From: an uncultured Collinsella sp.
GTDB taxonomy: Bacteria > Actinomycetota > Coriobacteriia > Coriobacteriales > Coriobacteriaceae
NCBI GenBank assembly: GCA_902494465.1
Contig: CABUTH010000010.1
Location: forward strand, 1-23,203
Reading direction: 5' to 3'
Length of the DNA: 23,203 nucleotides
A program made the translations under genes and the position numbers. Numbering within the stretch: the stretch's first letter is position 1; every line of letters begins with the position of its first letter. Under the pieces are notes generated by a model. The model saw only the letters and a program-made list of their open reading frames with translations, had not been told where the DNA came from and did no database searches. This document shows, piece after piece, positions 1 to 7,399 of this stretch.

Positions 1-79
1 GCCCGGATGCGTCGTGCCGAAATGTCGCGAAGCGCGCGGTTGACAAAACTATAGAGACACGTCCCAAATGAGCTGCCAA

Positions 80-112
80 GGACGGGGATCAATGAGTTTT
101 TAATCCCCGTCC
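80..112. repeat. Perfect 10-bp hairpin downstream of the sugar operon
   Basis: A 10-bp perfect stem (GGACGGGGAT at 80-89, ATCCCCGTCC at 103-112) lies 30 bases beyond the FGGY kinase stop codon. No T-run follows it on either strand, so it is not a textbook intrinsic terminator. It may still end the operon, or it may belong to the GGGAC-type palindromic repeats found elsewhere in the window: GAGACACGTCCCAAATGAG at 54-72 reads on the other strand like those repeats. Nothing else is recognisable in bases 1-142. Confidence 0.45.
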
Positions 113-142
113 CAGAAAAATCCTTGGGCGCCGCGCAGCCGC

Positions 143-1633
143 CTAGGCAGTGTAGGCGATAGTCGCGTCGACAGCATGGCGCCAGCCGGCGATCTTTTTG
201 GCTCGTTCGTCGGCGGACATGGCAGGCTCCACGATGCCGCGGGCGCCGTAGACGTCAACGACGTCGCGCGTGTACATGCCCAGCGCAATGCCGCAGGCCC
301 AGGCCGCACCCAGACCGCTCATCTCGTCGTTGCTCGCGATGCGGATGGGCGAGCCAACCAAGTCGCTCTCAAACTGCATCAGGTACGCGTCGCGCGTGGG
401 GCCGCCGTCAACACGAAGCTCAGCCAGTGCCGCGCCCGAATCCTCGACCATCGCATCAATCACGTCAAAGATTTGATAGGCGATCGACTCGTCGGCGGCC
501 TTTACGAACTCCGCACGGCCCGTGGTGCGCGTCATGCCAAAGACGCAGGCCTCGGCGTCACTCGCCCAGTGCGGCGCGCCCAGGCCGGTAAACGCCGGCA
601 CAAAGTAGACGCGACTCGCCGGATTGGCGGCGTAGCACAGGTCGGTAACTTCCTCGGGGTTATTGATGAGCTCAAGATCGTCGCGCAGCCACGTCTTGAC
701 GGCGCCGGCGTAGCTCACGTTGCCCTCGAGAACATACTCGGTCACACCGTCCATACGCCACGCAAGCGAGCTCGAAAGCCCGTGCGAGCTGGCAACGAAC
801 TCGTCGCCGACGTTCATCATGACCGAGCTGCCGGTGCCATAGGTCGCCTTGGCCATGCCGCGGCTATGGCAGCCCTGGGCAAACAAGGCGGCATGGCTGT
901 CGCCGAGTACGCCGTGAATGGGCACGGGCGCCGGCAAAAAGCCGCCCAGGTCCGTCATGCCGAACAGGCCATCGGAATCGGTCACCTGCGGCAGGCAGGC
1001 TGCATCGACGCCAAAGGCCTCGCACACCGGCTCGCTCCAGCAGCCACGGCGCAGGTCGAAGAGCTGCGTGCGGCTGGCATTGGACCAGTCGCAGCGAAAC
1101 TCCGCGCCGCCCGTGAGCGTCCAGACCACCCAGGCATCGATGGTGCCCAGGCACAGCTCGCCCGCCGCAGCGGCCTCGGCAGCCGCGGGAACGTTCGCGA
1201 GGATCCAGGCCATCTTGCCCGCCGGGTAGTAGGGCGAGAGCACCAGACCCGTCGTGTCGCGCACCAGCTCGGCCACGCCTTCGCGCGCAGCAAGCTCGTC
1301 GCACAGCTCGCGGGCGCGGGCGCACTGCCACACCACGGCGTCGCACAGCGGCTCGCCCGTCATGCGGCTCCAGGCAACGGTAGTCTCGCGCTGGTTGGAG
1401 ATGCCGATGCCGGCGACGTCGGTCGGATCGACCCCGGTCTCCTCCACCACGGCGCGCGCCACGGCCAGCACGTTAGCGGCGATCTCGGCTGGATCATGGC
1501 TCACCCAGCCGGCCTCGTTGACAATCTGGCGATGCGGGCGATCGGCACGATGAATCAAATGGCCGCCCTCGTCCACCAGCAGCGCCTTGGTGCCCTGCGT
1601 GGATTGATCGATTCCGATGATGTATTTGCTCAT
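143..1633 (-). CDS. FGGY-family carbohydrate kinase (glycerol-kinase-like)
   Basis: ATP-dependent kinase of the FGGY family, 496 residues, the usual length for glycerol or xylulose kinases. It starts with the phosphate-binding loop IDQSTQGTK (8-16). Residues at glycerol-kinase substrate positions are present: Arg82-Glu83 in NQRETTVAW, Trp102 in VVWQC, Tyr135/136 and Asp245 in GVLGDSHAALF. FVPAFTGLGAPHW and a DGGPTRDAYLMQF segment of the ATP domain follow. These make glycerol kinase the nearest recognisable family. The neighbours (sugar isomerase, split transketolase, LacI regulator) instead suggest that it phosphorylates the keto-sugar made by the isomerase. ATG is preceded by AGGAG. It is the last gene of the minus-strand operon, 142 bases after the transketolase C subunit, with a hairpin between. 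Family is certain; substrate (ketopentose such as apulose, ketotetrose, or glycerol) is not. Confidence 0.9.
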   Translation of the reverse strand: MSKYIIGIDQSTQGTKALLVDEGGHLIHRADRPHRQIVNEAGWVSHDPAEIAANVLAVARAVVEETGVDPTDVAGIGISNQRETTVAWSRMTGEPLCDAVVWQCARARELCDELAAREGVAELVRDTTGLVLSPYYPAGKMAWILANVPAAAEAAAAGELCLGTIDAWVVWTLTGGAEFRCDWSNASRTQLFDLRRGCWSEPVCEAFGVDAACLPQVTDSDGLFGMTDLGGFLPAPVPIHGVLGDSHAALFAQGCHSRGMAKATYGTGSSVMMNVGDEFVASSHGLSSSLAWRMDGVTEYVLEGNVSYAGAVKTWLRDDLELINNPEEVTDLCYAANPASRVYFVPAFTGLGAPHWASDAEACVFGMTRTTGRAEFVKAADESIAYQIFDVIDAMVEDSGAALAELRVDGGPTRDAYLMQFESDLVGSPIRIASNDEMSGLGAAWACGIALGMYTRDVVDVYGARGIVEPAMSADERAKKIAGWRHAVDATIAYTA

Positions 1634-1745
1634 GTACTCTCCTGTCTCCCCCGTCGATTCAAAACTAAAACCCGACGAACAAGGAGCGAGTGGCCGACCG
1701 GCTCATGAGAGCGCAGCCGGCCTGCTCAGAATTCAACCTAAAAGG

Positions 1746-1776
1746 ATTGGTGCAAACCTGTCCCCGATGCACCAAT
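1746..1776. repeat. 9-bp inverted repeat between transketolase and kinase genes
   Basis: ATTGGTGCA (1746-1754) pairs perfectly with TGCACCAAT (1768-1776) around a 13-base loop. The right arm touches the stop codon of the transketolase C-terminal gene. On the minus strand the loop and right arm read GGGGACAGGTTTGCACC, close to the GGGGACAGACTT repeat at the end of the window, and only CCTTTT follows. It could be a weak terminator that lowers kinase expression, a processing or stabilising hairpin, or one more palindromic repeat. Confidence 0.55.
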
Positions 1777-2717
1777 TACTCTGCGGGAAGGAACTCGACG
1801 ACCGTCTTGGCGATTCCGGCACCCGTCAGGCCGTAGTGCGCGAAGACCTCGGGGCTCGTGCCGGTGATGACCGGCGCATCGGGCAGGCTCAGGCACTTGA
1901 CCGGACGCGGGCAGTGCTCGCCCACGACCTGCGCGACCATGGAACCCAGGCCACCGAAGGGGCTGTGCTCCTCGACGGTCACGACGGCGCGCGTGGCACC
2001 GGCGGCCTCGATCACGGCCTCGGCATCGAGCGGCTTGACGCAGTACATATCGAGCACCGTCGCCGAGATGCCCTGCTCGGCCAAAAGGTCGGCGGCGTCC
2101 ACGGCATGGCGGACCATCTCGCCGGTGGCGACGATCGTCACATCGGTGCCGCGACGCACCCAGGTGGCGCGGTCCATCTGGAACGGGCACTCGTCCTCGG
2201 TGTACACGTCCTCCACTGGGTTGCGGCCCACACGGATGTAGGCCGGCTTGTTGTCGGCGACCAGGGCACGCACGAGCTCGGCGGTCTGGAAGCGATCGCT
2301 CGGCAGATACACGCGCATGTTGGGAATCGCGCTCATGGCGGCGATATCCTGTGCGGAGTGATGGCTCATGCCCAAGGCGCCATAGGACACGCCGCCCGAG
2401 ATGCCGATGAGCTTGACGTTGGTGTTGGAGTACGAAACGTCGACCTTGCACTGCTCATACGAGCGCGTGGTCACAAAGGACGCCGGCGAGGCGGCCCAGG
2501 CCTTCTTGCCGCACGAGGCCATACCGGCGGCGATGCTCACCAGGTCCTGCTCGGCGATGCCGACCTCGACGGACTGCTGGGGATACTGATCGAAGAACGG
2601 CGTGAGCGACGCGGAGCCGCGGGAGTCGGAGCACAGGACGACGATGTCCTTGTCGGTTGCGGCGGCCTCGAGCAGCGTGTCGCAGATAACCTTGCGGTTG
2701 GCGATCTTGTTAGCCAT
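1776..2717 (-). CDS. Transketolase-like protein, C-terminal subunit (Pyr + C domains)
   Basis: 313 residues corresponding to the pyrimidine-binding and C-terminal domains of a thiamine-diphosphate transketolase. The activating glutamate is Glu56 in VGIAEQDLVSIAAGMA. GGVSYGALGMSHHSAQD and YIRVGR mark the Pyr domain, and TVEEHSPFGGLGSMVAQVV the C domain. The start is the ATG at 2717, whose first eight bases (ATGGCTAA) contain the stop of the upstream N-terminal subunit, so the two are translationally coupled and should form one enzyme. Split transketolases occur in archaea, Firmicutes and Actinobacteria both as housekeeping enzymes and as dedicated enzymes in sugar operons (AptA/AptB for apulose 4-phosphate; SqwG/SqwH for sulfofructose). 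The neighbouring isomerase, kinase and LacI regulator argue for a dedicated catabolic enzyme moving a two-carbon unit to an aldose phosphate. Confidence 0.9.
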   Translation of the reverse strand: MANKIANRKVICDTLLEAAATDKDIVVLCSDSRGSASLTPFFDQYPQQSVEVGIAEQDLVSIAAGMASCGKKAWAASPASFVTTRSYEQCKVDVSYSNTNVKLIGISGGVSYGALGMSHHSAQDIAAMSAIPNMRVYLPSDRFQTAELVRALVADNKPAYIRVGRNPVEDVYTEDECPFQMDRATWVRRGTDVTIVATGEMVRHAVDAADLLAEQGISATVLDMYCVKPLDAEAVIEAAGATRAVVTVEEHSPFGGLGSMVAQVVGEHCPRPVKCLSLPDAPVITGTSPEVFAHYGLTGAGIAKTVVEFLPAE

Positions 2718-3546
2718 TGATAGCCTCCTTATGGGCAGCGAAATCGGCGATGATCTGGGCATATTCCTCGTCGTTGGGCAGGTGATGGTGCCAGGCGGCC
2801 TTGTCCTCCATAACAGGCGAGCCATAGCCCTTCACCGTGTTGAGGATGATAACCGTGGGCTTTCCCTTGGTCTCGGCCGCAAGCGTCAGCGCGGCGTCGA
2901 TGGCCTGAATGTCGTTGCCCGGAATGGAGAGCACGTTCCAACCGAAAGCGGCCCAGCGCTCCTCCTGTGAGTCCTGCTTCATGACGTCCTCGGTGCTGCC
3001 GCTGATCTGCAGGCGATTGCGGTCCACGAGCGCGCACAGGTTATCGAGCTGGTAGTTGCCGCCGCTCATGGCGCCCTCCCAGACCGAGCCCTCGGCAAGC
3101 TCGCCGTCGCCCATGATGGTGTAGACGCGGTAGTCGCGGCCATCCATCTTGCCGGCAAGCGCCATCCCGACGGCCACGGGCAGGCCGTGACCCAGCGAGC
3201 CCGAGTTCATCTCGATGCCCTTGAGCTTGTTGTTGGGGTGGCCGATGTAGGGGCTGCCGAACTTAGAGAAGCGGGCCTTGACGTCGTCGAGGTCCAGATA
3301 GCCCTCGTGGCAGAGCACCGCGTAGTAGGCCTCCATGGCGTGGCCCTTGGAGAGCACGAAGCGATCGCGGTTGGGATCGTCGACGGTCTCGGGCGAAATG
3401 TTGAGGTGGTTGGCGTAGAGGGTCATCAGCGCATCGATGACCGACATGTCGCCGCCGATGTGCCCGCCGGCGCCAGCCATGATGATATCGACGCAATCGC
3501 GGCGAAGGTCCCAACGCAGGGATTCAAGCTCTTCGATAGTTGCCAT
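2710..3546 (-). CDS. Transketolase-like protein, N-terminal subunit (PP domain)
   Basis: 278 residues matching the diphosphate-binding half of transketolase. The ThDP/Mg motif is present as GDGELAEGS (147-155) with Asn177 in DRNRLQ. Active-site histidines are plausible at His29 (GGHIGGDMS), His69 (SKGHA) and His103 (GHP). The ATG start at 3546 lies only 2 bases after the isomerase stop codon, and its Shine-Dalgarno (GAGGAGAG, read as CTCTCCTC on the plus strand) lies in the end of that gene. An open frame continues upstream inside the isomerase gene in another frame, but this start gives the normal transketolase N-terminus. It overlaps the C-terminal subunit gene by 8 bases. Inferred role: half of a two-subunit transketolase that cleaves a phosphorylated ketose made by the neighbouring isomerase and kinase. 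Confidence 0.9.
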   Translation of the reverse strand: MATIEELESLRWDLRRDCVDIIMAGAGGHIGGDMSVIDALMTLYANHLNISPETVDDPNRDRFVLSKGHAMEAYYAVLCHEGYLDLDDVKARFSKFGSPYIGHPNNKLKGIEMNSGSLGHGLPVAVGMALAGKMDGRDYRVYTIMGDGELAEGSVWEGAMSGGNYQLDNLCALVDRNRLQISGSTEDVMKQDSQEERWAAFGWNVLSIPGNDIQAIDAALTLAAETKGKPTVIILNTVKGYGSPVMEDKAAWHHHLPNDEEYAQIIADFAAHKEAING

Positions 3547-3548
3547 TT

Positions 3549-4949
3549 CTACTCTCCTCGCAGGTAAGCTTTGACGTCTTCTTCGATGGGGTCGTACAGG
3601 TCGGGGACAATGCCGATGTACTTGCACGCCTCGTAGAGCACCGGCACCACGTTGGCGTGAATGGCGACGCAGTGGTGGATGTAGGGACCCTCGACGATCT
3701 TGGCCTCGAGGCGCTTGAGGTTGTCGACCTCGACCCACAGGTAGGTGCCCATGCCGGCCGGGCCGTCGATGCCGCGGGCGTTGCCCAGCAGCAGCGAGTA
3801 CTCGCCGTTGTCGCCGTCAAAGCGGGCAAGGGTGAGGTCGCCGTGCTTGGCCTCGGCCGTCAGCGCGCCGGGGTGATCGAAAGCCAGCGGGTAAGTGAGC
3901 TTGGGCTTGACGGCCGCGCAGCTGCAGGGCCAGGGGCCGCAGTGCTGCAGCAGCTCGCCGTTCTCGTTATCGGGATGACGCACGGTCCAGTCGGCGAACA
4001 TGCCGCGGTGACGGCCCAGGTCGGCGGCCTCGACCATCAGCGCGGTGATAGCGCCATGGATGTCGGTCTCGCAGACGATGGGGATGCCCATCTCGTTGAG
4101 GATTGCGTTGGCGGCGCAGGGCATAATGCCCAACTCGTCCTGCAGGGCGTTCCAGCACTGGATGGCGCCGGCGTTGCAGCCGTACTTCTCGACCAGGCGC
4201 TTCATGGCAATGGCGAGTCCTGCGACCGCAGGAACCTTGTCCTCGGGGATGCAGATCTCAAAGCTGTCACCAATGTGGGCGAGCATGGCTGCCATGGCCT
4301 GCTCGTCAGCCTGGGCGTCGCGCACGGCCTGGACAAGCTCGGTCATGGGGATGGGCGAAAGCTGAATGTTGAACTTCTCGAGCAGCTCGCCCTCGTTGCA
4401 CATGGTGGACCAGAAATCGAACGGACGGGTGGCCATCTGCAGGATGCGGGTGTGCTTGAAAGTCTTGACCACGTTGCACACGGCCAAAAAGTCCCAGACA
4501 CCGCGCTCGAACTCGGAATCGGTCAGACGGCAGTTGGTCATGTAGGTGAAGGGAACCTGGAAGCGACGCAGGACCTTGCCGGTGGCGAACAGGCCGCACT
4601 GGCTATCGCGCAGACGGGTGCCGTCGGGCTCGGGGCGCTCGTCGCGCGGACCCCACAGCAGCACGGGCAGGCCGAGCTCGCGGGCAAGGCGGGCGCAAAC
4701 ATACTCGGTACCGAAGTTGGCGTGGCAGAGCATGATGCCGTCGACGCCCTCGGCGCGGAACTTCTCGACGATAGGCGCGATATGGCTGTCGTCGAACAGC
4801 AGGCCCTCGTCGTTGATGTCGTCGATATCCACGATCTCGACGCCGATCTCGCGCAGGCGATCAGCCGTAAGGCCGCGATACTTGATCGCGTCCGGCGCGC
4901 TAAAGATACTGCGGCGCGTGGGTACAAAGCCGAGCTTGATCTTATCCAT
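3549..4949 (-). CDS. L-fucose/L-arabinose isomerase-family protein
   Basis: 466 residues, shorter than classical FucI (about 590) and close to the FucI/AraA-related group of COG2407 type. The Rossmann-like N-terminal part begins KLGFVPTRRSIFSAPDAIKYR, and HANFGTEYVCARLARELGLPVLLWGPRDE is typical of the family. CETDIHGA and the later GELLQHCGPWPCSCA supply acidic and histidine residues in the places where the family binds divalent metal. Such enzymes interconvert aldoses and ketoses. The ATG follows AGGGGAGG at good spacing. It is the first gene of a four-gene minus-strand operon with the transketolase pair and the FGGY kinase, and has its own promoter region after the LacI terminator. The substrate cannot be read from the sequence; FucI-like isomerases are reported to act on fucose, arabinose, sulfoquinovose and other sugars. 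Confidence 0.85.
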   Translation of the reverse strand: MDKIKLGFVPTRRSIFSAPDAIKYRGLTADRLREIGVEIVDIDDINDEGLLFDDSHIAPIVEKFRAEGVDGIMLCHANFGTEYVCARLARELGLPVLLWGPRDERPEPDGTRLRDSQCGLFATGKVLRRFQVPFTYMTNCRLTDSEFERGVWDFLAVCNVVKTFKHTRILQMATRPFDFWSTMCNEGELLEKFNIQLSPIPMTELVQAVRDAQADEQAMAAMLAHIGDSFEICIPEDKVPAVAGLAIAMKRLVEKYGCNAGAIQCWNALQDELGIMPCAANAILNEMGIPIVCETDIHGAITALMVEAADLGRHRGMFADWTVRHPDNENGELLQHCGPWPCSCAAVKPKLTYPLAFDHPGALTAEAKHGDLTLARFDGDNGEYSLLLGNARGIDGPAGMGTYLWVEVDNLKRLEAKIVEGPYIHHCVAIHANVVPVLYEACKYIGIVPDLYDPIEEDVKAYLRGE

Positions 4950-4974
4950 GTACGTCCTCCCCTAATCACATGTT

Positions 4975-5096
4975 CAGTAAACAGATGTGTGTTTCGTTTT
5001 GTTCTGTTTACTAAATGTTTTACTCTTTTGTTTAAAAGTTTAGCGCGAAAGTCTCGTAAACGGTAGAGAAATCAGCCTAAACGGTATGTAAACAAT
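4975..5096 (-). promoter_or_regulatory. Leader of the isomerase operon with repeated TAAAC boxes
   Basis: An AT-rich stretch in a GC-rich genome holds several related boxes. TAAACAGA is at 4978-4985, TGTTTA at 5005-5010 and TAAATGTTT at 5012-5020. TAAACGGTA occurs at 5057-5065 and again at 5078-5086, exactly 21 bases apart, and TAAACAAT at 5089-5096. TAAATGTTT and TAAACAGA also occur in the promoter of the LacI gene (6301-6321), so they are the best candidates for binding sites of that regulator. A minus-strand promoter must lie here but no -35/-10 pair is convincing; TTTACG (5060-5055) is the best -35 guess. Confidence 0.5.
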
Positions 5097-5115
5097 CTGA
5101 ACATACAAGGGCAAC

Positions 5116-5144
5116 AAAAAGAGGGCCCCGAAGGACCCTCTTTT
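5116..5144 (-). terminator. Intrinsic terminator of the LacI-type regulator gene
   Basis: AAAAGAGGG (5117-5125) pairs with CCCTCTTTT (5136-5144), with further GC pairing inside and one mismatch. On the minus strand the stem ends in CTCTTTTTG, a good U-run. It lies about 60 bases after the LacI stop, so the regulator is a separate transcription unit from the isomerase operon. Confidence 0.8.
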
Positions 5145-5206
5145 GAATAGCGCTATGTTTACCGCCCTGGCGTGCTTTGACACGCCGCAGACGATGCCGT
5201 CTCCGC

Positions 5207-6217
5207 CTAGATTTCGCGCACGCTCTGGCGCTCGACAAAATAGGTCGACACGGCGGTCTTGCAGGTGTAGCTCTTGGGATTGCGGATGTTGCCCACCAGG
5301 CGGCGCACCGCGATCTCGCCCACCTCGTGCTTGGGAACGTGCACCGTGGTGAGCGGCGGGTTGGAAAAGGCGCCCAAAGACAGATCGTCAAAGCCGATGA
5401 TCGAGACATCCTCGGGCACGCGATTACCGTGCGCGTTGAGCGCGCGCATGGCACCCACGGCGAGCAGGTCGTTTTCGGCAAAGAAAGCCGTTGGCAGATC
5501 CTCGCGCGAGGAATTGTCGAGCCACTCGCCCATATCGCGATAAGCGCCCTCGAGCGTGGTGCCCAGCGTGACGCGCCATGCCGGATTGGCCTCGAGGCCC
5601 GCATCCTCAAGCGCTTGGCGATAGCCGCGCTCGCGGTCCTTAAAGTTGCGGATACGAAGGTCGCCCGCCAGATAGCCGATTTGCTTGTGACCTTTCTCGA
5701 TAAGGTAGTCCACGGCACGCAGCACCGAATCGGTGTTGGCAATAACTACGGCATCGAAGTACTGACGATCGCTCCAGCCATCGAGCACAATCAGGTGGGC
5801 GGCAGCGTTGGCGAACAGGGCGTAGTCCTCCTCACCCAGCTCGGTGCCCATCAGCACGATGGCGGCAGACGGATCGGCAATCAGGCCCTCGACCTGCGGG
5901 CGCACGGCGTCCAGGTCGCTAAAGTCGAGCGAGACAAAGCTCGTGCTCATGCCGTGGCGACGCGCCTGGCGCTCCACGCCCTCGATGACTGCGGGATGAA
6001 AGGTGCTCTCGTCCAGAATGGCGCCCGTCTTGCGCGCGAGCACAAACTGGATGCTCTCGAGCTGCGTCGACTGCTGATAGCCGAGCGACTGCGCGCACTC
6101 CAGGATGACCTTGGCGGTCTCCTCGCTCACGCTGCGCTTGCGGTTGAGCGCGTTGGACACGGTCGCAGGCGAAAAACCGGTGATGCGGCTGATTTCGCGG
6201 ACACTTGCTTTGGCCAT
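5207..6217 (-). CDS. LacI/GalR-family transcriptional regulator
   Basis: 336 residues, normal for the family. The N-terminal helix-turn-helix is clear: ASVREISRITGFSPATVS then NALN in place of the more common RVLN hinge entry. A periplasmic-binding-protein-like sugar domain follows, with IEKGHKQIGYLAGD and the C-terminal VSIIGFDDLSLGAFSNPPLTTV signature. The start is the ATG at 6217 behind AGGGGGAACA; an open frame extends 27 codons further upstream but without a ribosome site and would add sequence before the DNA-binding domain. It is transcribed alone, ends at a terminator and lies directly upstream of the isomerase-transketolase-kinase operon, which it most likely represses until the pathway sugar or sugar phosphate is present. 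Its own promoter carries the same boxes, suggesting autoregulation. Confidence 0.93.
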   Translation of the reverse strand: MAKASVREISRITGFSPATVSNALNRKRSVSEETAKVILECAQSLGYQQSTQLESIQFVLARKTGAILDESTFHPAVIEGVERQARRHGMSTSFVSLDFSDLDAVRPQVEGLIADPSAAIVLMGTELGEEDYALFANAAAHLIVLDGWSDRQYFDAVVIANTDSVLRAVDYLIEKGHKQIGYLAGDLRIRNFKDRERGYRQALEDAGLEANPAWRVTLGTTLEGAYRDMGEWLDNSSREDLPTAFFAENDLLAVGAMRALNAHGNRVPEDVSIIGFDDLSLGAFSNPPLTTVHVPKHEVGEIAVRRLVGNIRNPKSYTCKTAVSTYFVERQSVREI

Positions 6218-6300
6218 TGTTCCCCCTAGCAACGGTCGTGGCGGAGCATCGTGGCCTGACCGCCCCGTGGCTCGACAACTAAACGACCGCAAATTCAATC

Positions 6301-6346
6301 TAAACAGAATAGTAAATGTTTAATAGCTAGTTTAGCCTGTTGTCAA
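6301..6346 (-). promoter_or_regulatory. LacI-gene promoter with 22-bp palindromic operator candidate
   Basis: On the minus strand a perfect -35 TTGACA (6346-6341) is followed by TATTAA (6325-6320, spacing 15) as the likely -10. Overlapping and just downstream is an inverted repeat: TAAACA (6301-6306), ten bases, TGTTTA (6317-6322). Its elements TAAACAGA and TAAATGTTT recur in the isomerase-operon leader. A site over the -10 fits autorepression. TAAACG also appears at 6280-6285. Confidence 0.55.
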
Positions 6347-6420
6347 GCGAAGCGACGCGACTATTCCCCCAACGGGCGTATTTACTCGGTAGCTAATCTG
6401 GAACGGGGCACAGAAACCGT

Positions 6421-7395
6421 TTAGCCCAGGACGCGGGCCATGCGCGCTTTAAACTCCACGAGGAAACGTGGGGCGTCCACGGTGAGCGCCACGAGCGCGC
6501 TCTTATCCGGATCGGACAGACGGTGCTCGTCGCAGATGGTGCGGCCGCGATACTCGCCCAGCAAGTCAACGCGCAGGTTACAGCCGAGCGCGCCCACGAG
6601 CGTGGGATCAATCGCCACGGCAACCGCCAGCGGATCGTGCAGCGCGCAGCCGCCCAGGTAGGGCGCGTTCATTTCGTACGAACCGATATAGTGCTCGACC
6701 ATGCTCGCAAACGCGCAGCCAGCCATAGTGCCCGAGCCCGTCCAGCCGGCAACGTCGCGGCGCGTGAGCACCACGCGATGCGTCACATCCAAGCCCACCA
6801 TGGTGAGCTTGCGACCTGAACGCAACACAGCGTCGGCCGCCTCGGGGTCGCCCGCCATGTTGGCCTCGGCGCCCGCGCTCACGTTTCCGGGCACGGTAAG
6901 CGCACCGCCCATCACGACCACGCGACCGATAGACATCATCGCCGCCGCATCGCGCTCCAGGGCAAGCGCCAGATTGGAGAGCGGGCCGGTCGCCACGTAG
7001 ACCAGATCGGGCCCATAGGTGCGCGCGGCATCAATCAGGTAATCGACCGCCGCGTTACCGTCGGCCGACGTCGCGCCCACCGGCTCGTACGGCGAGGCGG
7101 GCACGCTTGCGCCGCCGATGCCGTTCTTGCCGTGGATAAGCGTGGTGGACGCCGGCGGCGTGTAGGGTTCGGTCGCCTTCATGGGACGATCGGCGCCCAG
7201 GTACACCGGCACCTCGGGACGACCCAACAGGTCGAGCACCGCCAAGCAGTTGTGCGCCGACTGCTCGACGCGCACGTTGCCAAAGCACGTGGTGATGCCG
7301 ACGAGCTCCACCTCGGGGCTCGCGATGGCATAGGCAAGCGCCATCGCATCATCCACACCCATATCCAGATCAAGGATCAGCTTCTTGGTTGCCAT
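6421..7395 (-). CDS. Inosine/uridine-preferring nucleoside hydrolase
   Basis: 324 residues of the IUNH family, which cleaves ribonucleosides to base plus ribose. The N-terminal calcium-binding motif reads LDLDMGVDDA (8-17), the family's DTDPGxDDA with Thr to Leu and Pro to Met but all four Asp kept. GNVSAGAEANMAGDPEAAD is the substrate-binding loop, LDVTHRVVLT matches the usual PLDVTH, and CALHDPLAVAVAIDP contains the HDP motif with the late calcium Asp. The ATG at 7395 is 4 bases past the ribokinase stop codon, so the two genes are one operon. Together they would take nucleosides to ribose 5-phosphate. Base preference (pyrimidine or purine) cannot be decided here. Confidence 0.93.
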   Translation of the reverse strand: MATKKLILDLDMGVDDAMALAYAIASPEVELVGITTCFGNVRVEQSAHNCLAVLDLLGRPEVPVYLGADRPMKATEPYTPPASTTLIHGKNGIGGASVPASPYEPVGATSADGNAAVDYLIDAARTYGPDLVYVATGPLSNLALALERDAAAMMSIGRVVVMGGALTVPGNVSAGAEANMAGDPEAADAVLRSGRKLTMVGLDVTHRVVLTRRDVAGWTGSGTMAGCAFASMVEHYIGSYEMNAPYLGGCALHDPLAVAVAIDPTLVGALGCNLRVDLLGEYRGRTICDEHRLSDPDKSALVALTVDAPRFLVEFKARMARVLG

Positions 7396-7399
7396 TGTT

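Noticed and set aside
40..55. TTGACA followed by TATAGA as a promoter
   Set aside because: Only 4 bases separate the two hexamers, too short for a sigma-70 promoter, and no gene follows on that strand.
143..1633. Plain annotation as glycerol kinase glpK
   Set aside because: Pocket residues agree, but the operon context is a sugar isomerase and split transketolase with no glycerol genes, so the specific symbol is withheld.
176..1708. Long plus-strand open frame (510 codons) opposite the FGGY kinase
   Set aside because: Codes for Arg/Ala/Gly/His-rich low-information protein with no family motif. It is a high-GC antisense shadow of a clear kinase gene.
3540..5066. Plus-strand open frame of 508 codons opposite the isomerase
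   Set aside because: Antisense shadow; no ribosome site, no motif, and the minus-strand gene is well supported.
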